The notes: a model not told the origin generated them from the letters alone. DNA of 64,000 bases from G965197675 sp965197675 (GCA_965197675.1 OZ240221.1:806001-870000), one strand, 5' to 3'; positions 50,247 to 59,488 are shown, counted from the first letter of the stretch. Numbers and translations: made by a program.

Positions 50247-51509
50247 TTAAGGGTACATGCCTCGGGTGATGTGAGCCTGAGCCACTCGATCTATCCCTTG
50301 CATATAGGCGGCTACCCTCATGCTAACGCCCTTTTGCCGGGATACAGCCAGCACCTCGTCGAAGCTCCTCACCATCACTTTTTCCAGCTGCCGATTCACC
50401 TCTTCTTCTTCCCAGTAGAAGCCTTGCAAGTTCTGTGCCCACTCAAAGTAAGAGACCACCACTCCACCGGCATTGGCCAGGATGTCAGGTATGACAAAAA
50501 CACCCTTCTCCTCGAGAATCTTATCGGCTTCAGGGGTGGTAGGACCATTAGCAGCCTCGATGATGACCTTGGTGTTTATTCGAGAAGCATTCCCGTCGGT
50601 TATCTGCTCCTCCAAGGCCGCCGGCACTAGAATATCGCAGGGGATCTCCAGCAGCTCCTCATTGGTGACCTGATCTCCATTCTTGTACTCCAGTATGTTG
50701 CCATTGTCCGCCTTGTGCTTAATCAAGTCGTGAATATCGAACCCATTGGCATTGTGGACTCCGCTGCGGGAGTCGCTGGCGGCGATGATTCTACAGCCCA
50801 AGTCCTGTAGCAATCTGCCCGCGATGGTGCCGGCATTCCCGAATCCCTGTACGACTACCGTGGCGCCTTCGAGAGACAGGCCGAGATGCTTGGAGGCCTC
50901 TCTGCCTACGAACATGCACCCACGACCCGTGGCCTCGACTCTCCCCTCACTACCGCCGATGTTTATGGCTTTGCCTGTTACTACGCCAGGCACGGGATAA
51001 CCGCGATGCATGCTGTAGGTATCCATGAGCCACGCCATGACCTGAGGAGTGGTATTTACATCGGGGGCGGGAATGTCGACTTCTGGGCCAATGATGGGAG
51101 ATATCTCGGTGGTGTACCGTCTGGTGAGTCTCTCCAATTCGTTCATGGACAAAGATTTGGGGTCGCAGGTCACACCGCCCTTACCACCGCCATAGGGAAT
51201 GTTGACCACAGAGGTTTTCCATGCCATCCACATTGCCAGGGCCCGAACTTCATCGAGGGTGACGTCGGGGTGATAGCGGATGCCTCCTTTCGCAGGGCCT
51301 CGAGCCATGTTGTGCTGCACCCTGTGACCGGTGAACACCTTGACAGAACCATCGTCCATCCGAACGGGGAAATTGGCGGTCAACTCCCTTTTGGGGACTC
51401 TGAGAATTCCTCTGATATCATCGGACAGGTTCAGTTGGTCGGCGGCAGCGTCAAACTGCTCCTGAGCCATCTGGAAGGGATTTCTCTTTTCACTAACATC
51501 GGCAACCAT
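50247..51509 (-). CDS. gdhA: Glutamate dehydrogenase
   Basis: A 420-aa hexameric-type Glu/Leu/Phe/Val dehydrogenase interconverting glutamate and 2-oxoglutarate plus ammonia. GPAKGGIRYHPDV and the catalytic lysine segment PYGGGKGGV are intact, and the NAD domain has VQGFGNAG. ATG 51509 is chosen because GAAAGGAG lies 7 nt before it; ATG 51524 would have no ribosome site. It could in principle be a leucine dehydrogenase, but length and motifs favour GDH. It may recycle ammonia or glutamate from the nearby nitrogen catabolic genes. Confidence 0.9.
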   Translation of the reverse strand: MVADVSEKRNPFQMAQEQFDAAADQLNLSDDIRGILRVPKRELTANFPVRMDDGSVKVFTGHRVQHNMARGPAKGGIRYHPDVTLDEVRALAMWMAWKTSVVNIPYGGGKGGVTCDPKSLSMNELERLTRRYTTEISPIIGPEVDIPAPDVNTTPQVMAWLMDTYSMHRGYPVPGVVTGKAINIGGSEGRVEATGRGCMFVGREASKHLGLSLEGATVVVQGFGNAGTIAGRLLQDLGCRIIAASDSRSGVHNANGFDIHDLIKHKADNGNILEYKNGDQVTNEELLEIPCDILVPAALEEQITDGNASRINTKVIIEAANGPTTPEADKILEEKGVFVIPDILANAGGVVVSYFEWAQNLQGFYWEEEEVNRQLEKVMVRSFDEVLAVSRQKGVSMRVAAYMQGIDRVAQAHITRGMYP

Positions 51510-51759
51510 GGCGACTCCTTTCATAATTTTGGGACAGCCGAACTCTTGAGCAGCAAAGGGGCAATGGTGGGAATAGGTAATTCGAGATCGACACCAGGAA
51601 GCTCAAACCGGATCGTTCTATGACTCCGGCTTTCCACCTCCCCTTTGAGTCATGTTACAGAAACGTAGAAATCAAGCAAACTTAACATATCACCTGAGGT
51701 TGCGCCCGTCAATATGTTGTACTCGTTCTAGCTTCCTCACCTCCACCCCCGCTCATGTG

Positions 51760-51860
51760 ATTCCCTTCGGTAAACTCAGGATAAACTCTAGGCTCGCCAT
51801 GAGCGGGGAGAGAGAGATACCCGCTCACTTCCTTCGACAAGCTCAGGGTGAGCGGATATG
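51760..51860. repeat. REP-like R5 repeats
   Basis: Two R5-like units: CCCTTCGGTAAACTCAGGAT (51763-51782, identical to 22078-22097) and CCTTCGACAAGCTCAGGGTG with AGCGG (51831-51855). Confidence 0.7.
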
Positions 51861-51878
51861 GCACCACCAGAGGGGGGC

Positions 51879-52110
51879 TCCGCCAAAGCTGGTTTTGGCC
51901 AAATGCGGTTGCCCTGCACTATATCCCGACTGCGCTTGTGTGTGGCAACTTGATTGTCTTTCTTCGTTTAGCGTTGAAACTTGATTGTCTTTCTTCGTTT
52001 AGCGTTGAAACTTGATTGAATTGTAAAAAAGTTTTGTTTTAGGGGTTTCCCAGGCACGAAAGCCAGTTACATTTTGATTGAGTTTTTCATCAGCTTGGGG
52101 TTGGGTCTGG
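51879..52110 (+). repeat. Dispersed repeat family R1, copy D, with 31-bp tandem unit
   Basis: R1 copy with AACTTGATTG boxes at 51947, 51978 and 52009, exactly 31 bp apart; the first two 31-bp units are identical. AAGTTTTGTTTT, CCAGGCAC and TTGATTGAGTTTTTC follow as in the other copies. Confidence 0.88.
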
Positions 52111-52460
52111 AGGCACATCCCCCCAGTGCAACACCTCTCCCTTGGATTCCCGTGTCAAGCACGGGAATGACGGGAAAGAAGGGAGCGGATATACAGCACG
52201 CCCCCGCTCAGGGTGGGGGGGTGTTCTGTTGCTTCTCACGCTCATGGTGAGCTTGTCGAACCAGGTGAGCGGAGTACTTCATTCCCCGAGGGTGAAGGAG
52301 GCGGGAATTTGGTTTCAGCGAGGGTGTTGACAAGCTCTTGAATCCGGCGAGAGTCCGACCCTGATTCAGTCCCTTCAGGGTGCCCTTGGGAGTCCCTGCA
52401 CCCGGGCGACGACCTCCATGCGGGCTTCTGGGACAAGGGCCTTGGTGGGTGATGATGTCT
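52111..52460. repeat. Repeat mosaic R4-R5-R8
   Basis: Continuation of copy D. R4 is GGATTCCCGTGTCAAGCACG with GGAATGACGGG (52144-52174). R5 is in inverse orientation (GGTGAGCTTGTCGAACCAGG, 52246-52265). R8 is GGCGAGAGTCCG to GACGACCTCCATG (52346-52420). The order R1-R4-R8 is the same as at 40917-41355. No gene is seen in 51510-52578. Confidence 0.7.
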
Positions 52461-52469
52461 GCCTAGTCT

Positions 52470-52551
52470 CTTTGATCCCCGTTGCCCTGCCCTGATCATC
52501 TTCATGATGACACTATTGTATGTGTCACACATCATTCTGAACGAGATCCTA
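52470..52551 (-). repeat. Repeat R6, copy 2
   Basis: Inverse copy of 19803-19885, with GATGACAC (52506-52513) and GTGTCAC (52522-52528) as inverted arms. About 80 bp are shared with scattered differences. Confidence 0.75.
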
Positions 52552-52578
52552 TGGGAAGTTGTATAAGGCCTGGAAGAG

Positions 52579-54003
52579 TTATCCTAGAGGCCCTCCAATT
52601 GGGGGAGTGGGGCCTCCGCAAGGCAGGTACTGACCATATCCAGGTTTTTGCTCTATCCGGCCCTGGTTTAGCACTACCTGCCCCCTGAGTAGAGTCATCC
52701 AGGGCCGGCCCTTCACTTTCCAATCCTCATACATGGTGACGCCTGCTCTACTGTGGAGGTCAGAAGCGGTGATAGTGCTCTCCGGCTCCGGATCCATGAT
52801 CAGCAGATCGGCGTCAGCACCCGCTCGTATAACCCCCTTTCGAGGATAGAGCCCGAAGACTCTGGCTGGGTTTTCGGCTAGCGCCCTCGCCATCCAGGTC
52901 AAGGGGAAGCCTCGCTTTACGACGCCTTCGCTGTACATTAGAGGCACCATGGTTTCCACAGCGGAGCTCCCAAAGGGGACCGCCTTCCCCTCTGGAGTTC
53001 GAAATATATTGAGCCAGCCTGCCTCCTTCTTTTCCTTTGGTTGGGCTGAGTGATCGCTGGCGACAATGGAGATGTACCCTCCCTCTATTCCTGCCCACAT
53101 AGCTTCCTGATCATCGCCGCCCTCAGGTCTAAGGGGGGGGCCGATCTTTGCGTGAGGCCCCCACCTGTCCATATCAGCATCGGAGAGGAGGAGGTATTGG
53201 GGGCAGGTCTCTGTCCACACCCACTGGCCAGTTCTCTGGGCCTCTTTGATACGCTCCAACCCCAGCTTGGTGCTGAGATGGACGACATAAGTAGGACAGT
53301 TGGTCATGTCTCCCATCCTTACGGCCCTGTTGATGGCCTCTTCCTCTGCCCATGTAGGACATGAAGGAGGGTAGTAACGAGGTTCCACCTTTCCTTCGGC
53401 GATGAACTTGTGCTCCAGATAATCCAAGATATCTCCATTTTCGCAGTGAAGTTGGGTAATACCCCCATGCTTGGATATTATCTCCATAGCCTTGCAGATA
53501 AAATCGTCAGAGCACATCCGGTTAGGGGTGGCCTTGTAGGTCATGAACATCTTGTAGGAGGTAACCCCCATTTGGAAGGCTTCAGGCAAGCCTTCCAGGA
53601 TATAAGGCTGGTTGTGCAGAATGAAGTGGAAGGCGAAATCCACCACCGACCCCACCTCGGCCTCCTCACGATTTCTATCGATGGCCTTTGGCAGGGGTTC
53701 CTCGGCCTGGCCATCGTACATAGCGAAGACTACAATTGTGGTGATGCCTGAGTGGGCAGCCACTGTGGGGGCGTGACTCCAATCGTCGCATTTGGCTGGG
53801 TCGATGTGAAGATGGCAGTCGATGGCTCCAGGAAGGACATACTTGCCGGAGGCGTCTATATACCTCTCGGCTGGAGGAAGCAAATCCCGGGGGCCAAGAG
53901 CCGCAATCAGTCCGTCCTTTACGGCCACGCTGGCCTCATAGACATCAGTGGAAGTCACTATCTGCCCGCCATGTATTACGGTGTCAACTCTTTCTTGGGG
54001 CAT
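52579..54003 (-). CDS. Dihydropyrimidinase/hydantoinase-like cyclic amidohydrolase
   Basis: A 474-aa zinc hydrolase that opens cyclic diamides such as dihydropyrimidines, hydantoins or allantoin. Metal ligands are His64 and His66 (DCHLHID), the carboxylated lysine Lys151 (SYKMFMTYK), His186 (QLHCENG), His in YVVHLST and Asp in ASDHSAQP. SYKMFM is more like dihydropyrimidinase than allantoinase. It is transcribed away from DUF1989 at 54155, so both could share a control region. A role in nitrogen compound catabolism is supported by its neighbours. Confidence 0.88.
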   Translation of the reverse strand: MPQERVDTVIHGGQIVTSTDVYEASVAVKDGLIAALGPRDLLPPAERYIDASGKYVLPGAIDCHLHIDPAKCDDWSHAPTVAAHSGITTIVVFAMYDGQAEEPLPKAIDRNREEAEVGSVVDFAFHFILHNQPYILEGLPEAFQMGVTSYKMFMTYKATPNRMCSDDFICKAMEIISKHGGITQLHCENGDILDYLEHKFIAEGKVEPRYYPPSCPTWAEEEAINRAVRMGDMTNCPTYVVHLSTKLGLERIKEAQRTGQWVWTETCPQYLLLSDADMDRWGPHAKIGPPLRPEGGDDQEAMWAGIEGGYISIVASDHSAQPKEKKEAGWLNIFRTPEGKAVPFGSSAVETMVPLMYSEGVVKRGFPLTWMARALAENPARVFGLYPRKGVIRAGADADLLIMDPEPESTITASDLHSRAGVTMYEDWKVKGRPWMTLLRGQVVLNQGRIEQKPGYGQYLPCGGPTPPIGGPLG

Positions 54004-54154
54004 AATCAGTCCTCCTAAATTCTCGATAAGGGAGTGGGGCCTAGGGTTATTTTATCTCAGGTTGTAGCGGAAAACACCTACCTGGAAGACTGATATATAC
54101 TAAAGAATATTATTTTCCGGATAATGCTAGGGCATCAACGAAAAGGAGGAGGTT

Positions 54155-54763
54155 ATGGCATCGACGGGAAGGCCTGTACAGCAGGTACACATAGCCCCCA
54201 GGAGTGGCGGGGCAGTGAGAGTGAAGAAGGGGCAGCGGGTTAAGGTAACGGATATACAAGGCAAGCAGGTATGCGACTTCTTCGCCGTCAATCCCAACAA
54301 CGCTGCGGAGTTTCTTTCGGGGACGTACACCCGTAGCTCAATAGGGTACATGAGGCCGCAAGTGGGCCAGCCCCTGTACAACAATCAGCGCAAGCAGATC
54401 ATGGTTTTAGAAGAGGACACGGTCAAGCGACACGACATGCTGTACGCCCCTTGCGACAGTATAAGATATGAGGTGGATTACGGGCTGAAGGGTCACGCCA
54501 ACTGCAAGGATAACGTGCTCAAAGCTTTGGCGGAATTCAACCTACACCCTCCCGTAACCCCAGAGGTAGTCAACTTCTTCCAGAACAGCGGCCCCGACGA
54601 GAATGAGAACATGGTCATCAATGAGCCGTTGTCCAAGGCCGGCGACTACGTAGTGGTGAGGGCGCTCGAGGACCTCATAGTCGCAGTATCTGCCTGCCCG
54701 CAGGACCAGAACCCCGCCAACGGCTTCAATCCCACCGACCTCAAGCTGGAGGTCTACGAGTAA
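54155..54763 (+). CDS. DUF1989 (urea carboxylase-associated) family protein
   Basis: A 202-aa DUF1989 protein; members are often encoded near urea carboxylase/allophanate or aminomethyltransferase-like genes. It has the conserved ALKKGQR-like VRVKKGQRVKVTDIQGKQVCDFFAVNP, then YNNQRKQIMVLEEDTVKRHDMLYAPCD, and a C-terminal CPQDQNPANGFNPTDLKLEVYE. Conserved Cys and His suggest metal or thiol chemistry. The start has AAAGGAGGAGG. The alcohol dehydrogenase follows at 10 bp. Confidence 0.87.
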   Translation: MASTGRPVQQVHIAPRSGGAVRVKKGQRVKVTDIQGKQVCDFFAVNPNNAAEFLSGTYTRSSIGYMRPQVGQPLYNNQRKQIMVLEEDTVKRHDMLYAPCDSIRYEVDYGLKGHANCKDNVLKALAEFNLHPPVTPEVVNFFQNSGPDENENMVINEPLSKAGDYVVVRALEDLIVAVSACPQDQNPANGFNPTDLKLEVYE

Positions 54764-54773
54764 CCAGCCAGAT

Positions 54774-55775
54774 ATGAAGGCGATGCGGTTGGGGAATCCT
54801 GCTCCTATCGAGAGGGGTCCTCTGAGCCTGAGCGACGTTCCCGTACCAGATCCAGGACAGGGTGAAGTCCTGATCAAGGTATCGGCGTGCGGAGTGTGTC
54901 GAACCGACCTCCACGTCGTCGAGGGAGACCTGCCCGCCCATAAGTTGCCGCTAACGCCGGGACACCAGATCGTCGGGACGGTAGAAAAAGCAGGAGAGGG
55001 AGTACAAAACCTCAAACCGGGGGATCTGGTTGGAGTGCCGTGGCTATACCAGACGTGCGGCACCTGTGATCTCTGTAAGGCTGATAGGGAGAACCTGTGC
55101 GCCGATGCCAAGTTTACCGGCTACGACCTAGATGGGGGCTACGCCGAATACCTTCTGGCCCGTGAAAGCTTCACCTATCCCTTGCCAAAAGACTTCCCAG
55201 ATGTTCAGGCGGCCCCACTGCTTTGTGCTGGCGTGATCGGGTACCGTGCTTTACAACTGGCCCAGGTTCCAGAGGGCGGTCGTCTAGGCCTGTACGGCTT
55301 TGGCACCTCGGCCCACATCGTAATTCAGCTGGCTGTCCACATGGGTTATAAGGTGTACGTCTTCTCTCGCAGCGAGGAGCATCGCAGTCTAGCCAAGGAG
55401 CTAGGAGCTGCTTGGACTGGCCCGGCGCAGGATGGGCCTCCTGAAAGGCTACATAGCTCTATCATCTTCGCCCCCATAGGACATCTGGTCCCTGTGGCAC
55501 TGGAGTCGTTGGAGAAGGGTGGGACTGTATCGCTTGCCGGCATTTACATGACCCAAATACCAGAGCTGAACTATGTCAAGCACCTCTATCATGAGAAGAC
55601 GCTACGAAGTGCAGCCAACAGCACCCGCAGAGACGTGATAGAGGTGCTTCTCCTAGCAGCCGAAATTCCCATCCGGACAGAGGTGCAGTCCTTTCCCCTG
55701 GAGAAGGCTAACGAGGCGTTAACCCTGATGAAGGATGGGAAGATCCAAGGCGCAGCGGTGTTGGATCTGTCTTAG
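54774..55775 (+). CDS. Zinc-dependent alcohol dehydrogenase family protein
   Basis: A 333-aa medium-chain dehydrogenase. Catalytic zinc residues are in CGVCRTDLHVVEGDLP and PGHQIVG (His, with Gln in place of Glu), and the structural zinc site is CGTCDLCKADRENLC. The cofactor loop is LYGFGTSAHI. It is close to propanol-preferring ADHs in layout. It stands in a plus-strand run with DUF1989 upstream and an FAD oxidoreductase downstream (19 bp). Confidence 0.87.
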   Translation: MKAMRLGNPAPIERGPLSLSDVPVPDPGQGEVLIKVSACGVCRTDLHVVEGDLPAHKLPLTPGHQIVGTVEKAGEGVQNLKPGDLVGVPWLYQTCGTCDLCKADRENLCADAKFTGYDLDGGYAEYLLARESFTYPLPKDFPDVQAAPLLCAGVIGYRALQLAQVPEGGRLGLYGFGTSAHIVIQLAVHMGYKVYVFSRSEEHRSLAKELGAAWTGPAQDGPPERLHSSIIFAPIGHLVPVALESLEKGGTVSLAGIYMTQIPELNYVKHLYHEKTLRSAANSTRRDVIEVLLLAAEIPIRTEVQSFPLEKANEALTLMKDGKIQGAAVLDLS

Positions 55776-55794
55776 CAGATAAGGGGAGGCCATC

Positions 55795-57351
55795 ATGAGA
55801 CAAACTCAGTACGATGCCATAGTTATCGGTGCGGGCCACAACGGGCTTGTTACCGCGGCATACCTAGCCAAGGAAGGCCTGTCCGTCCTGGTCCTGGAGC
55901 GACAGGACATAATCGGTGGAGCATGTGTAACCGAGCAGCTTTACCCGGGATTCTACGTGCCGTATTGCGCCTACATCTGCTACCTCCTCCAGGGCAAGGT
56001 AATAGACGACCTAGAACTGAAGGAGCACGGCCTGGAGATCATTCCAAGCAAATACGATCACTTTCAACCCTTCCCCGATGGCAGCTACATACAAACAAGT
56101 GAAAACGGCGCCGCTCAAGAAGATGTTCAAGAGATCGCCAGGTTCTCCGACCAGGATGCACAACGGTTTGGTGAGTGGGAGGCCTTCTGGGAGAGAGCCG
56201 CCTCGATACTGCACCGCTATTGGCTCAAGGATCCCCCTAGTCTGGCCCAGGTGTTCGAGGATGTGAGAGGCACCACAGACGAGCAGGTCCTGGAGACTAT
56301 GTTGACTGTTAGCGCAAGAGGGCTTCTAGACCGATATTTCGAGTCGGACCATGTTAAAACCCATTTGCTAAAGACCGATGCCGGTGACCCCAGAGCTCCG
56401 GGCAGCGCCCTCAACCTGGCCTATTTCGAGTGCAGCAGATTCAGTAAGCCTGAGAACATCGGGATTCCCAGAGGCAGTATGGGGGCCATTACCCAGGCGA
56501 TGGCCAGCTCTGCCAGGTCTTGTGGGGCGGAAATCAGGACAGGTACCAGGGTGGAGAAGGTGATGGTGGATGAAGGAGTCGCCAAGGGTGTAAGGCTCGC
56601 CGATGGAGAAGAGCTCACCAGCTGGCTGGTAATCTCCAACGCCGATCCCAAACGGACTTACCAGACATTGGTCGACTCCGAGCACCTGAGTAAAGAGTTC
56701 ATCAAAGAGATAGCCGATCTAACTACAGGTATGAATAGCATCAAATTCCTGGCAGCCCTGCGAGAGCTGCCAGACTTTCAATCCTACCTGGGGCGGGATT
56801 ACAGCCCCGAACGAATTGCTCAGATAAAGATTTGCCCCAGCTTGGACTACTACCAGCAAAGCTGGGAAGACTGTAAAAACGGGCTGTCGACTATGTGCCC
56901 AATTCTCGACATACAGATTCCATCGATTTACGATTCTGCCCTGGCCCCACCAGGTCAACACGTGCTTTCATGTTGGGGGCAGTACTACCCAGCGGAGTTG
57001 AAGAACGAAACTTGGGACCAGGCTAGCAAAAAGATCGGTCAGAGGATTATTGATATCGTTACCGAGTACGCCCCCAACTTCCGGGACTCCATCATCGATT
57101 GGACAGTCCAGACACCCAAAGACATCGAGGTTCGGGAGGGGATGACCGACGGCAACATCCGTCACATAGACATTGCGCCTCACCAACTCTTCTCCAAGCG
57201 AGTCTCCTATAGATCGCCTATAAGGCACCTCTACTTGTGCGGAGCGGGGACGCATCCGGGCGGGGAGGTGACAGGGGCGCCGGGTCACAATGCGGCCAAA
57301 GTCATCCTGAAGGACCTTTCAAAGGTGGCAGAGCCGCGGCCCGTGAGTTGA
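55795..57351 (+). CDS. NAD(P)/FAD-dependent oxidoreductase (phytoene desaturase/PYROXD2-like)
   Basis: A 518-aa flavoprotein. The dinucleotide motif is IGAGHNGL at 11-18, followed by LVLERQDIIGGACVTE. The C-terminal FAD signature LYLCGAGTHPGGEVTGAPG is complete. This group resembles phytoene desaturases, but no carotenoid gene is near, and PYROXD2-type members have unknown substrates. The gene ends 4 bp before the convergent agmatinase. Confidence 0.86.
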   Translation: MRQTQYDAIVIGAGHNGLVTAAYLAKEGLSVLVLERQDIIGGACVTEQLYPGFYVPYCAYICYLLQGKVIDDLELKEHGLEIIPSKYDHFQPFPDGSYIQTSENGAAQEDVQEIARFSDQDAQRFGEWEAFWERAASILHRYWLKDPPSLAQVFEDVRGTTDEQVLETMLTVSARGLLDRYFESDHVKTHLLKTDAGDPRAPGSALNLAYFECSRFSKPENIGIPRGSMGAITQAMASSARSCGAEIRTGTRVEKVMVDEGVAKGVRLADGEELTSWLVISNADPKRTYQTLVDSEHLSKEFIKEIADLTTGMNSIKFLAALRELPDFQSYLGRDYSPERIAQIKICPSLDYYQQSWEDCKNGLSTMCPILDIQIPSIYDSALAPPGQHVLSCWGQYYPAELKNETWDQASKKIGQRIIDIVTEYAPNFRDSIIDWTVQTPKDIEVREGMTDGNIRHIDIAPHQLFSKRVSYRSPIRHLYLCGAGTHPGGEVTGAPGHNAAKVILKDLSKVAEPRPVS

Positions 57352-57355
57352 AGCA

Positions 57356-58324
57356 TTACGCATTGGACATGGGCGTCTCGGGGAGCAGGGTCAGCAGGAA
57401 TTCGTAGATCAGATTAGCCGCCAGCAGGCTGGTTATCTCCGCGGGGTCATATGGCGGAGATACTTCCACGATATCGAACCCGACAGCCCCAATGCCATCG
57501 AGGCTTCGGACTAGGGCAAGAGATTCACGACTGGTCAGCCCCGCCACCTCTGGCGTGCCCGTTCCGGGGGCGTATGCCGGGTCCACGGAGTCGATGTCAA
57601 AAGAGATGTGTACAGGCCGCCCTTCAGTAGTCTTTTTAATCACCTCTGCCGTCTCTTCGGGTCCCATATGCCAGAACTCGTCGCCTGTTATCGACGTTAT
57701 CCCAGCTGCTCGTGCGTCAGGAATTTTGGCCAACGAGTCCCCACCTCGGATTCCCACCTGCACTGAGCTGTGCGGGTCCATGATCCCCTCCTGGGTTGCC
57801 ATGTAGAACATGGTGCCATGGCTGTATGGCCTATCGGGATCTTCCGGTTCCCAAAAGTCCGGGTGTGCATCGATGTGCACCAGTGATATCTTGCCGTACT
57901 TGTTGTATAGCGCCCTAAGGATGGGAAGTGATATGGTGTGATCGCCACCCAGACAAACGGGAAAGGTCTCGCCTTGAAGCACCTCGGCCACTGCTGCCTC
58001 CACTCTCTCCACCGCCAATTCTATGTAACCCAAGGGCATCTTAACGTCGCCATAGTCGACTATGCGCAGGCTTTTAAATGGTTCGATCATATCTTTCATG
58101 TCCAGGGTTTGCTTTCGTATGTGGGTGGATGCCTGACGAATTCCTTTGGGGCCGTATCTAGTTCCGGGCCGGAAGGAGGTGCCTAGGTCCAAGGGCATCC
58201 CGATGATGGCCACGTCTGCTTTACTCATATCCCGGCTGCCGGGCACCATGGCAAAGGTCGACATGTTAGAGTAGGAGTTGCCGTCCTGCCAGTCAGCGGG
58301 AAACAGGCGAGGTTTGTCATTCAT
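57356..58324 (-). CDS. speB: Agmatinase
   Basis: A 322-aa manganese ureohydrolase cleaving agmatine to putrescine and urea. Metal motifs are LGGDHTIS, HIDAHPDFWEP and SFDIDSVDPAYAPGTGTPE, all canonical. The paralogue at 45362 is more divergent. Substrate is inferred; guanidinobutyrase or other ureohydrolase activity is possible. An amidohydrolase gene lies 18 bp upstream on the same strand, suggesting an operon. Confidence 0.88.
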   Translation of the reverse strand: MNDKPRLFPADWQDGNSYSNMSTFAMVPGSRDMSKADVAIIGMPLDLGTSFRPGTRYGPKGIRQASTHIRKQTLDMKDMIEPFKSLRIVDYGDVKMPLGYIELAVERVEAAVAEVLQGETFPVCLGGDHTISLPILRALYNKYGKISLVHIDAHPDFWEPEDPDRPYSHGTMFYMATQEGIMDPHSSVQVGIRGGDSLAKIPDARAAGITSITGDEFWHMGPEETAEVIKKTTEGRPVHISFDIDSVDPAYAPGTGTPEVAGLTSRESLALVRSLDGIGAVGFDIVEVSPPYDPAEITSLLAANLIYEFLLTLLPETPMSNA

Positions 58325-58342
58325 AAGCTGGACGATAGGCCA

Positions 58343-59488
58343 TTAGGATAGGGCATACAGACGGGCGGTGTTGTCCCATAGAATCTTGCGAAGGGAATCC
58401 TCGGCGAAGGGAATCTTGATAAAGGTATCCACAGCCTCAGGGAATCGGGTATCCGAATGGGGATAGTCCGTGGAGAAGACCACGTTGTCATTACCCAGCC
58501 AGTCCAGGGTATATTTGCCTGGCTCTTCGTCGGCTTCAACGGAAACGAAACATTGGCGCTTGAAGTATTCACTGGGCCTCAGGGGCAGCTCTTTCTTGAT
58601 TATGTGCTCTCGATGCTCCCAGTGCTCATCCATGCGCCACAACCAGAAGGGGATCCAGCTGCAGTTGCCCTCGAGGAAGGCCACTCGAAGCCCTGGAAAG
58701 CGTTCCGCAACTCCACCACAGATTATGGACAAGCAGGCATACATCTGCTCGATGGAATGGGCGGCGACGTGTTGAGTCAGCCAGAGATTCTCATGTCTAC
58801 CATCGAAGCGCTCGGCCATGGCCACGGGCAGATCACAGGGGACGCCTTCATGGAAGCCGACAGCAAGACCTTGTCTCTCGCACTCCCTCCAGATGGGGTC
58901 GTACGCTGGATCATGCCAGTTCCTATCACGGACGGGGTTGGGGCGCAGGAACACTGCCCTGAAGCCCAGATCCTCCTTGACACGGCGGACCTCGTGGACT
59001 GCTGCCTCCACGTTTTGAGCAGGGATCATTCCGGCTCCATACATTCTCGTGTTGTCTACTTGGCAGAACTCGGCCAGCCAGTTGTTGTAGGCCCTGGAAA
59101 CGGCCGCCGCCAGTTCGTCGTCATCATAGACTTTGGCGTGGGCGAAGAGGCCCAACGAGGGGAAGAGCAACGCCAAGTCTATTCCCTCCACGTCCATGGC
59201 CTCCAACTGGGTTCGCGAGTCCCATCCCCGCTCTTCGAAACCTTTGAAAGTCAACAGCCTGTCATAGCGCTCGGCCATGTCCGTACCCCTGTCTATCTCA
59301 TCCCCGAAGATTTCCTGAGACCGGGAAATCACTTTGCCATCGTGATTGAGGCGCAGGTCCATGAAATACTCGTTGGTACCTATAGGGGCTTGGTCACGAT
59401 ATTTGGGTTCGATGTATCGCTGCCACAGGTCTGGAGGTTCGATCACGTGCATATCGCTATCCAGTACTTTAAAGCCGTTATTTGCCAT
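58343..59488 (-). CDS. Amidohydrolase family 2 protein
   Basis: A 381-aa TIM-barrel amidohydrolase with the full family start VLDSDMHVIEPPDLW (DxDxHxxEP). Other ligand positions are VGFHEGVPCD, HVAAHSIEQM and STDYPHSD. Length and layout resemble the product of 14785-15927. It lies upstream of agmatinase in the same direction and may act in the same catabolic route. The substrate is unknown. Confidence 0.85.
   Translation of the reverse strand: MANNGFKVLDSDMHVIEPPDLWQRYIEPKYRDQAPIGTNEYFMDLRLNHDGKVISRSQEIFGDEIDRGTDMAERYDRLLTFKGFEERGWDSRTQLEAMDVEGIDLALLFPSLGLFAHAKVYDDDELAAAVSRAYNNWLAEFCQVDNTRMYGAGMIPAQNVEAAVHEVRRVKEDLGFRAVFLRPNPVRDRNWHDPAYDPIWRECERQGLAVGFHEGVPCDLPVAMAERFDGRHENLWLTQHVAAHSIEQMYACLSIICGGVAERFPGLRVAFLEGNCSWIPFWLWRMDEHWEHREHIIKKELPLRPSEYFKRQCFVSVEADEEPGKYTLDWLGNDNVVFSTDYPHSDTRFPEAVDTFIKIPFAEDSLRKILWDNTARLYALS

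Noticed and set aside
51947..52019. Regularly spaced AACTTGATTG units considered as a CRISPR array
   Set aside because: The 31-bp period is a whole tandem unit with no variable spacers and only two to three units, and no cas gene is present.
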